A stretch of DNA of 64,000 nucleotides from Stomoxys calcitrans. Taxonomy: Eukaryota; Arthropoda; Insecta; Diptera; Muscidae. This document shows, in pieces, positions 31,056 through 42,412 of this stretch. The stretch covers positions 39,268,354-39,332,353 of the forward strand of contig NC_081554.1 of NCBI RefSeq assembly GCF_963082655.1, written 5' to 3'. Below the pieces are notes generated by a model. The model was not told the DNA's origin, did no database searches, and saw only the letters and a list, made by a program, of their open reading frames with translations. Both the position numbers and the translations under genes were made by a program. Position 1 is the first letter of the stretch. The number at the start of each line of letters is the position of its first letter.

Positions 31056-31493
31056 CAAAATAGTTTTTATACCCTACACCATAGCTGTGGTGCTGGGTAT
31101 TATAACTTAGTGCATCTGTTTGCAACATCTAGAAGGAAGAAAGATTGACCCATTGAGAAGCATATCGATTGACTCAGAATCTCTATCTGATTCGATTTAG
31201 CTATGTCCGTCATTCTGTCTCTGTCTGTCCAGGTTAGTTTGTGTACAAAGCAATTTTCGTCCGATCATCGACTTTTCGCCTTGAAGCCTCTTGAAATGGG
31301 AAAAAATCGATTCAGATTTGGATATCTCTCCCATATATATATATGTTCGTCCGATTTGGACTAATATTGCAATAATGTGGTAATTTGTTAACCGATTCTG
31401 TCGGAATTTGGCAGGAAGGGTTTTTTCTTGACTCTGGAACTTACTGTTGAATTTCATAAAAATGTATTCAGAGTAAGATATAGCTTTCATATA
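31056..31493 (+). mobile_element. DINE-like element, family C, left part
   Basis: Left end TTTTTATACCCTACACCATA, then GGTATTATAACTTAG, GATTCGATTTAGCTATGTCC and the first core repeat (GGCAGGAAGGGTTTTTTCTT). It is cut at 31493 by a MITE and has no right end here. Compare the fuller copy at 42413-43740. Confidence 0.75.
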
Positions 31494-31730
31494 TTGGGTT
31501 GCCCAAAAAGTAATTGCGGATTTCTTAAAAGAAAGTAGATGCATTTTTAATAAAACTTAGAATGAACTTTAATCAAATATATTTTTTTTACACTTTTTTT
31601 CTAAAGCAAGCTAAAAGTAACAGCTGATAACTGACAGAAGAAAGAATGCAATTACAGAGTCACAAGCTGCGAAAAAATTTGTCAACGCCAACTATATGAA
31701 AAATCCGCAATTACTTTTTGGGCAACCCAA
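31494..31730. mobile_element. Mariner-type MITE, 237 bp
   Basis: TTGGGTTGCCC...GGGCAACCCAA with TA at 31492-31493 and 31731-31732. It is inserted into a family C DINE-like element. A SINE landed at its right border afterwards. Confidence 0.93.
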
Positions 31731-31740
31731 TATAATATAC

Positions 31741-32036
31741 CGTAGTGCAGAGGTTAGCATGTCCGCCTATGACGCTGAACGCCTGGGTTTGAATCCTGGC
31801 GAGACCATCAGAAAAAATGTTCAGCCGTGGTTTTCCCCTTCTAATGCTGGCAACATTTGTGAGGTACTCTGCCATGTAAAAGTTCTCTCCAAAGAGGTGT
31901 CGCACTGCGGCACGCCGTTCGGACTCGGCTATAAAAGGAGACCCCTTATCATTGAGCCTAAACTTGAATCGGACTGCACTCATTGTGAGAAGTTGGCCCC
32001 TGTTCCTTAGTGGAATGTTCAGGGGCAAAATTTGCA
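31741..32036 (+). mobile_element. tRNA-derived SINE, full-length copy with target duplication
   Basis: 296 bp, the best copy in the window, flanked by a perfect 10 bp target site duplication TATAATATAC (31731-31740 and 32037-32046). It has an A-box-like TAGTGCAGAGGTTAGC at 31743 and a B box GGTTTGAATCC at 31786-31796. The body landmarks are GAGGTGTCGCACTGCGGCAC, TTCGGACTCGGCTATAAAAG, TTGAATCGGACTGCACTCAT and CCTTAGTGGAATGTTC. The target duplication overlaps the MITE's TA, so the SINE inserted after the MITE. Confidence 0.92.
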
Positions 32037-32089
32037 TATAATATACTAACCAAAACGGGCCTGCTCCACTGTGCCCTTTAGCCTTTGTC

Positions 32090-32240
32090 CTCTTACGACT
32101 CTGAACGCCTGCGTTCGAATCCCCTCTTAATGCTGGCGACATTTGAAAAAGTTCTCTCCAAAGAGGTGTCCTACTAGGGCACCCCGTTCGGACTCGGCTA
32201 TAAAAAAAGGTCCCTTATCATTGAGTTTAAACTTGAATCG
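32090..32240 (+). mobile_element. tRNA-derived SINE, short copy
   Basis: The B-box region GCGTTCGAATCCCCTC is followed by the body landmarks (GAGGTGTCCTACTAGGGCAC, TTCGGACTCGGCTATAAAAA, TTGAGTTTAAACTTGAATCG). The A box and the middle are largely lost. Confidence 0.7.
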
Positions 32241-34255
32241 AATCGTGGGTGGGGTGGCCACCTAGACCCTTGAAGTAAATATAAGCTTCATTCTCTACTT
32301 TCAAATACATTTTATATGAGCCCCATATTGGCATGATTGGTAAATAAGTACTATTTGAGGGTGGGGTGGACCCCAAGGTCTTCGTACCGAAAATGAGTAT
32401 CAATTTCGTTCTCTACCTCCAAAAATATATATAAAATAATTCTTATATTACTATGGTCGTTAAATACGTCCGAATAGGAAGGTATTTTGGGGTGAGTCGG
32501 CATCCCAAACACATGGTTCTCTTATTGGAAATCAAATTCGTTTTTTTCTCTGAAGCACCTTTCGTTTGAGCTGTATATTGTTGTGATTGGTCTATATATC
32601 CATTTGGCGGATTTTGGATTTGCCCCCCAGGCACCCGACCCCATTAATAGAAGCTCTGTTTTGTTTGTGGTAAGAGTGTAAAAAAATTTCGAACTTATTG
32701 CAATCTACGAGATCAGGTGTTTTTCAAAATTAGGGTAATGAGAATTGCCTTTTAGGGGAGGAATGGCACCTCAGGCATTTCGACTCAAATATGGATATCA
32801 AATTATTGATCCACTCCCAAATCCCTTTGATTTGATCACTATATTGCTATGGTCGGTAAATATGAACCGTTTGGAGGGTGCTTTGGGGCTGGGGCGGCCT
32901 CCGGCACTTTGCCCTGAAAATGGATATCAAATTCGTTCTTTACTCCCACATACCTTTGATTTGAGCTCCATATTGCCATAGACGGAAATGATGTTCATTT
33001 AGGGGATGTTTTAGGGTGTACCCCCAAACACTTGGCTCCAAAATTGGTTATCAAATTCGTTTTCTACTCTCAAATACCTTTCATTTGAGTCCCATATTAA
33101 CATAGTGGGTCATTTAACCTTTTTGACTTATTTTTAGGAGGAAAAGCGCCAATTAGACTGAACGCAAATTTAAATGTCAATTTTGAAATCTACTCCCGAA
33201 TACCTTTCATTTGAGTCGCGTATGCATGGTCGGCTAATATGCCAATTTGGGGTTTTTTGGGCCTAAGGCGCCACAGAAAATAGATATCAAATTCGTTCTT
33301 TACTCCGACATACCGTTGATTTGGGCTCCATATTGCCATAGACGGAAATGATGTTCAATTAGGTGATCCTTTAGGACGTACCCCCAAACACTTGGACCCG
33401 AAATTGGATATCCTAATTAGTTTTCTACTCCCAAATACCTTTCATTTGAGTCCCATATTGCGATAGTGGGTCAATAAACCCATTCGACGTAGTTTTAGGA
33501 TGATAAGCGCTACCTAGACTTGAACACAAATTTTAATGTCAATTTCGTAATCTACTCCTGAATACCTTTCATTTGAGTGCCGTATGCATAGTCGGCTGAT
33601 ACACTCATTTGGGGTTATTTGAGCGGTGGGGTGACCACCCATTACATGGACCTCATTTTTTATGCCATATTTGTAATCTACCCCCGAATACCTTCCATTT
33701 GAGGTCCATATTCTTAGGTACGTTCAATTTGTCTGTTTGGATCAGTTTTGAGGTTGGGGCAACTTCCTGGGCACTTGGGAATAATTTTTAGTACCATACT
33801 CGTATTCTATTCTTCAATACCTATCATTTGATACCCATATTGTCCGGATCTGCCCACTTTTGATGTTGGGTGGTGTTTTTGTGGTAACGGGGGAGGGTCC
33901 GCCCCCTTCCGATATCAACAAATTATAAAGCCTATTCCTCCTTCCTGGCCATATTCATAATCTATTCCTAAATGTCTTTCATTTGAGTCCCATATTGTCA
34001 TGATCGTCCAATAAACCTATTTGAGGAGGTTTTGGGGTTGGGCGGTCCTCCAGTTACTTGGACCTTTCATTTGAGTCCCATATTGTCCCTATCGGCCCAC
34101 ATTTATTATTGGGTAGTACTGTTGGGGTAAGGGGAGTATCCCTCCCCCTAGCCTATGTTTACTTCTAGACCAACTGACACAATCTGCGAACATTTTAAGG
34201 AAATCGGTTCAGCCATTTTTGAGTCTATACGGAAGAAGCAAACAAACACAAATTG
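32241..34255 (+). mobile_element. Family D repeat element (TTTCATTTGAGTCCCATATT array)
   Basis: Roughly periodic repeats carry CCCAAATACCTTTCATTTGA, GTCCCATATTG and GGGGTGGGGCGACCTCC-like motifs. The right end reads AAATCGGTTCAGCCATTTTTGAGTC followed by CAAACAAACACAAATTG. A left end like ACCAAAACGGGCCTGCTCC is seen at about 32047. It is non-coding. Two other copies lie at 39411-40425 and 46755-48480. I do not know a named family; repetitiveness and end structure suggest a non-autonomous DNA or Helitron-like element. Confidence 0.6.
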
Positions 34256-36193
34256 ATTTTTATACCCACCACCGAAGGATGGGGGTGTATTCATTTTGTC
34301 ATTCCGTTTGCAACACATCGAAATATGCATTTCCGACCCTATAAAGTATATTCTTGATCAGCGTAAAAATCTAAGACGATCTAGACATGTATGTCCGCTT
34401 GTACGTCTGTCTGTTAAAAATACGCTACAGTCTTTAAAAATAGAGATATTGAGCTGAAATTTCGCTGAAATTCTTTTTTTTTGTCCAAAGCAGGTTAAGT
34501 TCGATGATGGGTTATATCGGACTATATTTTCATATAGCCCCCATATAGACCGATCAGCGGATTTAGGGTCTTAGGCCCATAAAAGCCACATTTATTATCC
34601 GATTTTGCTGAAATTTGGGATAGTGAATTGTGTTAGGCCCTTCGACATTCTTCCTCAATTTGGCTCTGATCGGTCAAGATTTGGATATAGCTGCCATATA
34701 GACCGATCTCCAGATTTCGGATCTTAGGCACATAAAAGCCACATATATTATATGATTTTGATGAAATTCGGGACGGTGAGTTGTGTTAGGCCCTTCGACA
34801 TTCTTCCTCAATTTGGCTCAGATCGGTTCAGATTTGGATATAGCTGCCATATAGAACGATCCGCCGATTTAGGGTCTTAGGCCCATAAGCCACATTTATT
34901 ATCCGATTTTGCTGAAATTTGGGACAGTGAGTTGGGACAGTGAGACTCTGATCGGTCCAGATTTAGATATAGCTGCCATATAGACCGATCTATCGATTTA
35001 AGGGTTTGAGTCCATAAAAGGCGCATTTATTGTCCGATGTCACCGAAACTTCGGACAGTGAGTTGAGTTAGGCCACTCGACATCTTTCTTCAATTTGGCT
35101 CAGATCGGTTCAGATTTGGATATAGCTTCCATATAGACCGATCTCTCGATTTAAGGTTTTGAGCCCATAAAAGGGGAATTTATTGTCCGATGTCACCGAA
35201 ATTTGGGACAGTGAGTTGTGTTAGGACCCTTGGCATCCTTCTTCAATTTGGCCTAGATCGGTCCAGATTTTAATCTAGCTGCCATATAGATCGATCTTTA
35301 GATTTAAGATTTTGAGCCCATTTATTGTCCGATGTCACAGAAATTTGGGCCAGTGAGTTGTGTTAGGACCTTTGGCATCTTTCTTCAATTTGGCCCAGAT
35401 CGGTCCAGATTTGAATATAGCTGCCATATAGACCAATCTCTAGATTTAAGGTTTTGGACCAAAAAAGGCGCATTTATTGTTCGATTTCGCCGAAATTTGG
35501 GACAGTGAGTTGTGTTGGGCCCTTCGATATACTTCTGCAATTTGGTACAGATCAGTACAGATTTGGATATAGCTGCCATATTGACCAATCTCTAGATTTA
35601 AGATTTTGAGCCCATTTATTGTCCGATGTCACCGAAATTTGGGACAGTGAGTTGTGTTAGAACCTTTGGCATCTTTCTTCAATTTGGCCCAGATAAGTCC
35701 AGATTTGAATATAGCTGCCATATAGACCAATCTCTAGATTTAAGGTTTTGGACCAAAAAAGGCGCATTTATTGTTCGATTTCGCCGAAATTTGGGACAGT
35801 GAGTTGTGGTGGGCCCTTCGTTATACTTCTGCAATTTGGTACAGATCAGTACAGATTTGGATATAGCTGCCATATAGACCGATCTCTGGATTTAAGGTTT
35901 TGGGACCATAAAAGACGCATTTATAATCCGATTTCGCCGATATTTGGAACAGTGAGTTGTGTTGGGCCCTTCCATATACTTCTGCACTTTGGCACAGATC
36001 GGTCCAGATTTGGACATAGCTGCCATATAGACCGATCTCTGGATTTAAGGTTTTGGGGCCATAAAAGGCGCATTTATAATCCGATTTCTCCGAAATTTTG
36101 GACAATGAGTTGTATAAGGCATATATGCATATATGCCGAGGTGGTGGATATCCAAAGTTCGGCCCGGCCAAACTTAACGCCTTTTTACTTGTT
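34256..36193 (+). mobile_element. DINE-like element, family B, both ends present
   Basis: Left end TTTTATACCCACCACCGAAG, subterminal TATTCTTGATCAGCGTAAAA, then about ten core repeats of about 150 bp (AATTTGGGACAGTGAGTTGT, GATATAGCTGCCATATAGAC). The right end has GGTGGTGGATATCCAAAGTT, CGGCCCGGCCAAACTTAACG and TTTTTACTTGTT. Open frames up to 174 codons here come from the 51-codon period of the core, not from a gene. Confidence 0.82.
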
Positions 36194-36895
36194 ATATATA
36201 AGAAAGAATATAAGATATCGCCCGATTTTCACTCCTAAAGCTACTGCAAGCGCATTTTTTGACTTATTTTGAGAAAATTTTTTACAACGCTTTCCTCGAC
36301 GACTTCCACAATATCTAAGAAGTTTGCTCGAAATCAGTTCAGATTTAGATATAGCTCTTATATACATGTTTGGGCAATTTTGCGCAATATTGCAATAAAT
36401 TGTTAATTTATTAACCTATTCTCTAGAAATTTGGCAGGAAGGGTTTTCTCTTGATTTCGGACATTACTGGTTAATTTCATAGAAATCGGTTTAGATCTAG
36501 ATATAGCTCTCATATATATATATTGCCCGATTTTCACTAATAGGGCCACTGCAAGCGCATTCATTGACCAATCTTGCCAATATTTTGTTTAAAGCTTTCT
36601 TCGACGATTACCACAATATTTAGGAAGTTTTCTGGTAATCGGCTCAGACTTAGACGTAGCTGACATATATATTTTCGTCTGATTTTGGGTAATTTGCAAT
36701 AATATTGTCATTTGTCCACCTCAATCTTGAAATGTGATACGAATTGTCTAATAACCCATCTGTAGACATTCGGCGAGGTCCATCAAAATTGGTTCAGAAT
36801 AAGATAAAGCTCCCACATTGTATTTTTAGGGTAGGTGTAGGGTATTATAACGTCGGAACTGCCCGACTTTTGCCTTTCAAACCTTTTTGCTTTTG
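36194..36895 (+). mobile_element. DINE-like element, family C, right part
   Basis: Core repeats (AAATTTGGCAGGAAGGGTTT, CATAGAAATCGGTTTAGATC) and the family C right end GGGTAGGTGTAGGGTATTAT with CTGCCCGACTTTTGCC. It begins directly at the right end of the family B element. Confidence 0.72.
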
Positions 36896-38440
36896 TTTGT
36901 TATGATTATTATTTTGACAATTAATACTATATTTTAATTAACTACACATCAATGTACAAAAAGTTTTGTTACATTAATCTTTTTGGCCTTAATAGCTGCG
37001 GCGATTACTCTCCAATTCATATCAAACGAGATCATACACACTATAGACTAGCAAATATATTTGTTGTACACAAGGATATGGTATCACTCACTCTGTTTTT
37101 TTTTTAATTTCCAGCAATTGCAAAACTTTTTCAATTCACTCAAAATGTCTATTAAGCAAAGAGCTGCTATGCTCCATGATGTAATCATCTCTTGAGGCCT
37201 AATATAAGAAAAATAATAAAAACCATAAAAAAATCGAGTACGTTTATGCGTTTGATTTTAGTTGCCCCATATAAGTCAATTTAGAAACTAAGTGCAACAT
37301 CGGTGGAAACCAGTCTCGGAATTGCCAAAAAGTCTCCTATAAATTAAACGCATTTTTTCGCTGGACTTTATTGAATTTGCGTATTCAAGTTAGAGCAAAA
37401 AAAAAAAAACAGTAATTTTCGGTATATTTTTCAATGGTCTGTCGTCTTGTCTGTCCATTGGTTGGCTGTGTAATTTAAACCAAGCACACAAATTCCATCT
37501 TTTGGGGATTTTGGCGAATGCGTTTTTTAGAAAAATGCTGGCGTTGTACGCTGGCTGGTCCACTTGAGATTGGGCTTTAGATTGCCAGACAGTGTTCAAA
37601 CATAAGTTGTCCAAGGTAGATAGCAATCTTTTGCATATGTTGCAACATCCACAAAAAACAATCTAAGCAACAAACCGAACACCAATATCAATAACGCATG
37701 GACATAGGTATAGACCACCGCATAGCTCTGGCTTTGATACGCACAATTTTTGAGAGCATGTACGGCTGGCATTTTGAGAGTTCGAACTGACCATTAGAAT
37801 GCTTTTGCAGTTGCACAGAATACTCGTATTGTCTGCCTATTGATGGCAATTTGAAGCTCAGCTATAATTAACCATAAATTGGGCAAATCTTCGATAGTTT
37901 GCTCCTTCTATTGTGTGCTAGTAGCTAGTTTTGGGTGCGGCGGAAGAAAATTATCCCTTAAATTTTGTTTAGTTAGTTGAGAAGGCAACGGTAAAGAGCA
38001 CTTTTATGGGTATTTGTTAAAAATAAGGTGAGTCAACTGCAAATTAACCGTATAATATTGGCACCAAGGTTAAAGGTTAGTTTATAGTAACTGTCTCCAG
38101 TCAGACCTAACATACAAAGACAACTTTAGTCCATTGTCATATGAACCACTCGTACATTTTCTAGTGACAAAGTAATGCCTTTGACACAATCAAACCTAAG
38201 AGACTCGCACTAAACAGCGAACAGTCTGCCAACTAGAAGAGAAGCGTATATGGTCATCATACGCATGTCATAACGACCTATTGTTAGAGTTTGGTCTTAC
38301 AAAAACTATTGGACACATAGGTTCAATTTTGCAGTTCTATGGAATTCCTTATAAGCCAATTGGCTGAAGAACAAGTCCCATTCAAAGAGCAGAGAATCTA
38401 TAGACGATGCTTTGTGGGGTCTATTGAAACTAATTTTGGA
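36896..38440. other. Single-copy-looking DNA, nothing recognised
   Basis: AT-rich, no supported exon and no repeat ends. Promoters or noncoding exons cannot be excluded. Confidence 0.35.
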
Positions 38441-39095
38441 TAGGAGAGGTATTTTTTAGGGAACACTGTAGACGGACAATGCACAGTGGGTCTGAACTGA
38501 GTTGTGAATGAGTTCATGTGCAATATTTCAAGGCCCTAGGCGGTCTGGGCTCCTCTTGACAGGCTGGTATCCACGGCATTACAAAAGTTTTTTCGTGCTG
38601 CCAAATCATCGTTTGCAGTCCGATTCCATTTTTTTTTTGAACCAGTAAGTCAAAAGGTGGGCAGAGTAGACTATATAATACCCAACACCACCTAGTCTAC
38701 ATACTTAATTTAATATATAGAACTTATCTCCTTATCCTGTCAGACTTTTATTTTGTACTAGCCGAACCGGGCCCGCTCCGCGGATAGAAAACGTATTTTT
38801 TAGGGAACACTGGAGATGGACAACGCACCGTGGGTCAGAACTGAGTTGTTAACGAGTTCATGTGCACTATTTCAAGGCCCGTGGCTGTCCGGGCTTTTCT
38901 TGACCGGCTGGAATACACGGCATTATAAAAGTTTTTTCGTGCTGCCAAATTATCGTTTGCGGTCCGATTCCCAGTGGGCGGAGTCGACAATATAATACCC
39001 AACACCACCAAGTCTACATACTTAATTTGATATATAGAACTATTCTCCTTATCCTGTCAGACTTTTATATTGTACTAGCCTAACCGGGCCCGCTT
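38441..39095. repeat. Diverged ~340 bp direct duplication
   Basis: Two copies (about 38445-38785 and 38786-39095) share GTATTTTTTAGGGAACACTG, GAGTTCATGTGCA, AAAAGTTTTTTCGTGCTGCC, AATACCCAACACCACC and TCCTTATCCTGTCAGACTTT. Each ends with a GTACTAGCC.AACCGGGCCCGCT motif. That last motif resembles the left end of family D elements, so this may be the head of the element continuing to 40425. Confidence 0.7.
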
Positions 39096-39164
39096 CGCTG
39101 CGTCTTCTTTAACTCTCTAATTCTTTATAGGGTTGGGACACTTCGCCCTGAATGTGTATGTCGA

Positions 39165-39410
39165 ATTCTTGCCTATGTGCGCCTATAGCGCTGAACGCCT
39201 GCGTTCAAATCCTGGCGATAACATCGGACAAAATTGCCAGAGGTGGTGATCCCCTTTTGATGCTGGCGACATTTGCCATGCATGGTCATGTAAAAAATTC
39301 TCCCCAAAGAGATGCCGACGCCATTCGGACTCGGGTGGAAAAAGAAGTCCCCTAACATTGAGTTTAAACTTGAATCGGAAAGCTTTCTTTGTGAAGTGTG
39401 ATAAGTGTCC
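39165..39410 (+). mobile_element. tRNA-derived SINE, diverged copy
   Basis: Partial head with B box GCGTTCAAATCCTGGCGA, then AAAGAGATGCCGACGCCATT, TTCGGACTCGGGTGGAAAAA and TTGAGTTTAAACTTGAATCG. The A box and part of the middle are lost. Confidence 0.65.
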
Positions 39411-40425
39411 CCCTTCATGGTTCCTGGGTAAATTTATACTCCACTCCCAAATACCTTTCTTTTGAGGCCTTCATTATCGTATTGGTAAATATTTCCGGTT
39501 TAGAGAGACACTTGGCCCTTTTAATGTAAATATACGTTTCGTGCTCTACTTTCAAATACATTTTGTATGAGCCCCATAATGGCGTGATAAGTAAATAAAT
39601 ACTGCTTGGGGGTGGGGTGGACCCCAGGGACTTTGTCTCGAAAATGAGTATCAATCAATCAATAGCTTTTATATAATAGGGAGCTGTTTTCGGGTGGGAC
39701 AGTTCCCCAAAACACATGGTTTTTCTATTGGACATCAAATTCGTTTTCTACTCTCAAATACCTTTCATTTGAATTCCATATTGTTATAATGGGTCAATCA
39801 ACCCATTTGTCTTCTTATTGGAAGGAAAAACGCCGCCTACAAAATTGGATATCAAATTCGTTTTCTACTCTCAAATACTTTTCATTTGAGTCCCATATTG
39901 TCATAATGGGTCATCAACCTATTTGACTTAGTTTTGGGAGAAAAAGCGCCACCTAGACTAAAAGCGCCACCTAGACTAAAAGCGCCACCTAGACTAAAAG
40001 CGCCACCTAGACTTGAACACAAATTTTAATGTCATATTCGTTATCTACTCCCAAATACCTTTCATTTGAGTCCCATATAGACATGGTCGACTTATATGCT
40101 CATTTGGGGGTACTTGGGGTGGGGCGACCTCCCACTACTTGGACCTAATTTTTTATACCACATTTGTAACCTACTGTCGAATACTTCGCATTTGAGACCC
40201 ATATTGACATGAGGGTCGAATATATCTGTTTAGAGGAGTTTTTAGGTTGAGGAGGCCCGCTGGGTACTTGGACCCAAATTTTAATACAATATTCATTTGT
40301 TACCCATATTGTGCCTATCGATCCACTTTTGGTTTTGGATGGCGTTGTTGGGGTATGGGGGAGGGACCGCCCCCATCCGATATCTAAAAATTACATAGCC
40401 TATGCTTCTTTCCAGACAAACTTAC
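39411..40425 (+). mobile_element. Family D repeat element, second copy
   Basis: The same CCCAAATACCTTTCATTTGA and GAGTCCCATATTG repeats as 32241-34255, including a GGGGAGGGACCGCCCCCATC block near the right end. Interrupted or truncated at 40425 by a LINE fragment. Confidence 0.58.
39942..40013 (+). repeat. Four exact 18 bp tandem repeats
   Basis: AAAAGCGCCACCTAGACT is repeated four times without change (39942-39959, 39960-39977, 39978-39995, 39996-40013). The other family D copies have it once, so this is a local slippage expansion. Confidence 0.95.
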
Positions 40426-40652
40426 ACAGGACCGTCTGCAGGACCGTGTTATGGTCAGGCAGTCTAAAACAGATTTCAGTCCCCGGGTCCTTAATGTAGA
40501 CCCCCAGGCCCACTTTGTCCTATAGCTTTGATCCATCTCTGTAACATGATCTTCCAGATGGCAATACTAGGGTTACGTCAATCCAAGACTGTGCCGCTAG
40601 CAGCAGTGCCTCGCACTCAAGTGTGGTCTCAGGTATCCGAACGGAAAACTTC
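40426..40652 (-). pseudogene. LOA-like LINE fragment (RNase H start)
   Basis: Minus-strand translation gives ECEALLLAAQSWIDVTLVLP followed by SGRSCYRDGSKL, then GTEICFRLPDHNTVL, the same RNase H region as in the 3.2 kb unit and at about 24000. It is a short internal fragment wedged between DINE-type repeats. Confidence 0.75.
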
Positions 40653-41100
40653 GAAGATGGGCTATATCGGACTACATCTTGATATAGCCCCCAAATAGAC
40701 CGATCCGCCGACTTAAGGTCATAGGCCCATAAAAGCCACATTTATTATCCAGTTATGCTGACAGTTAGTTGTGTTAAACCACAAGGTATCCTTCTTCAAA
40801 TTGTATCAAATATAGCTGCCATATAGACCGATCTCTCGATTTTAGGTTTTGGGCCAATAACAACAGAATTTATTGCCCGATTTCGCTGAAATTTGGAACA
40901 GTGAGTTGTGTTAGGCACTTCGGAATCTCTTTTCAATTTGGCCCAGATTTGTCGAATTTGGTCCAAATCGGACCATATTTCGATATAGCTGCTGTGGGTG
41001 TATAAATAATGAATTTTTCAGCAGATTTTGACGAAAGGTGGGTTACATATATACCGGAGGTGGTGGTAATCCAAAGTACGGTCCGGCCGAACTTAATGCG
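40653..41100 (+). mobile_element. DINE-like family B, right part
   Basis: Family B core repeats (GATATAGCTGCCATATAGAC, AATTTGGAACAGTGAGTTGT) and the right end GGTGGTGGTAATCCAAAGTA, CGGCCGAACTTAATGCGTTTTT. The left end is missing. Confidence 0.7.
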
Positions 41101-42412
41101 TTTTTGTACCCACCATCATAGGAAGGGGGTATTCTAATCTAGTCATTCCGTTTGTAATACCTCGAGATATTCGACTAAGACCCCAAAAAGTATTATATAT
41201 TCTTGATTGTCTCGACGTCGTGAGTCGATCTAGCCATGTCCATCCGTAGGTCCGTCGGTCTGACGAAATCACGACAACGGTCGAACGCGTAAAGCTTTTA
41301 GCTTGAAATTGTGTACTGATACTAAATATTGAAGTAGGTTGTTGGGGATTGCAAATGGGCCTTAAAGGTTCAGTTTTGATTATAGCTCCCATATAAACCG
41401 ATCTCCTGATATGACTTCTTAAACCCCTGGAAGCACCAATTTTTGTCTGATTTGGCTGAAATTTTGCACATAGTGTTCCGTTATGACTGTTGGACAGTTG
41501 TTGGAAACTGTGCGAAGTACGGTCCAAATCGGTTTATAACCTGATGCAGCTCCCATATAAACCGAACTCCTGATTTGACTTCTTGAGTCCTTACATGTCG
41601 CAGTTTTTGTCCGATTTGGCTGACATTGAGCGTGTGGTTTTCTATTATGACTTCAAACAACTGTGTCAAGTACGGTCCGAGTCGGTCTATAACCTGATAT
41701 AGCTCCCATATAAACCGATCTCCCGATTAGACTTCTTGAAACCCTGGAAGCAGCAATTTGAGTCCTTACAAGTCGTGGTTTTTGTCCGATTTGGCTGACA
41801 TTGAGCGTGTGGTTTTCTGTTATGACTTCAAACAACCGTGTCAAGTACGGTCCGAGTCGGTCTATAACCTGGTATAGCTCCCATATAAACCGATCTCCCG
41901 ATTTGACTTCTTAAGCCCCTGGAAGCAGCAATTTTTGTCTGATTTGGTTGAAATTTTGCACATAGTGTTCCGATATGACTTCCAACAACTGTGTCAAATA
42001 CGGTCCGAGTCGGTCTATAACCTGATATAGCTCCCATATAAACCGATCTCCCGATTTGACTTCTTGACACCCTGGAAGCAGCAATTTTTGTCTGATTTGG
42101 TTGAAATTTTGCACATAGTGTTCTGTTATGACTTCCAACAACTGTGCGAAATACGGTCCAAATCGGTTTATAACCTGATATAGCTCCCATATAGACCGAT
42201 CTCCCGATTTGACTTCTTGAGGCCCTAGAAGTCTTAGTTTTCATCTGATTTGGCTGAAATTTTATATATAGTATTCTGTTATCACTCTCAACAATTTTGC
42301 CAAGTACGGTTCAAATCGGTTTATAACCAGATATAGCTTCCCTATTTTAGTAGCAACCATGGTGGTAGGTTCCCAAAATTCGGCCCGGCCGAACTTAGCA
42401 CGCTTTTACTTG
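41101..42412 (+). mobile_element. DINE-like element, family A, both ends present
   Basis: Left end GTACCCACCATCATAGGAAG with TATATTCTTGATTGTCTCG. The core repeats contain ATAACCTGATATAGCTCCCA and GATTTGGTTGAAATTTTGCA. The right end has CGGCCCGGCCGAACTTAGCA and CGCTTTTACTTG. It directly abuts family B on the left and family C on the right. Confidence 0.82.

Noticed and set aside
35748..36272. 174-codon open frame and similar long frames at 35821-36171, 54382-54822, 41828-42244, 59995-60327
   Set aside because: The DINE core period is about 153 bp (51 codons), so a frame open in one unit stays open in the next. The repeated peptides drift like noncoding sequence.
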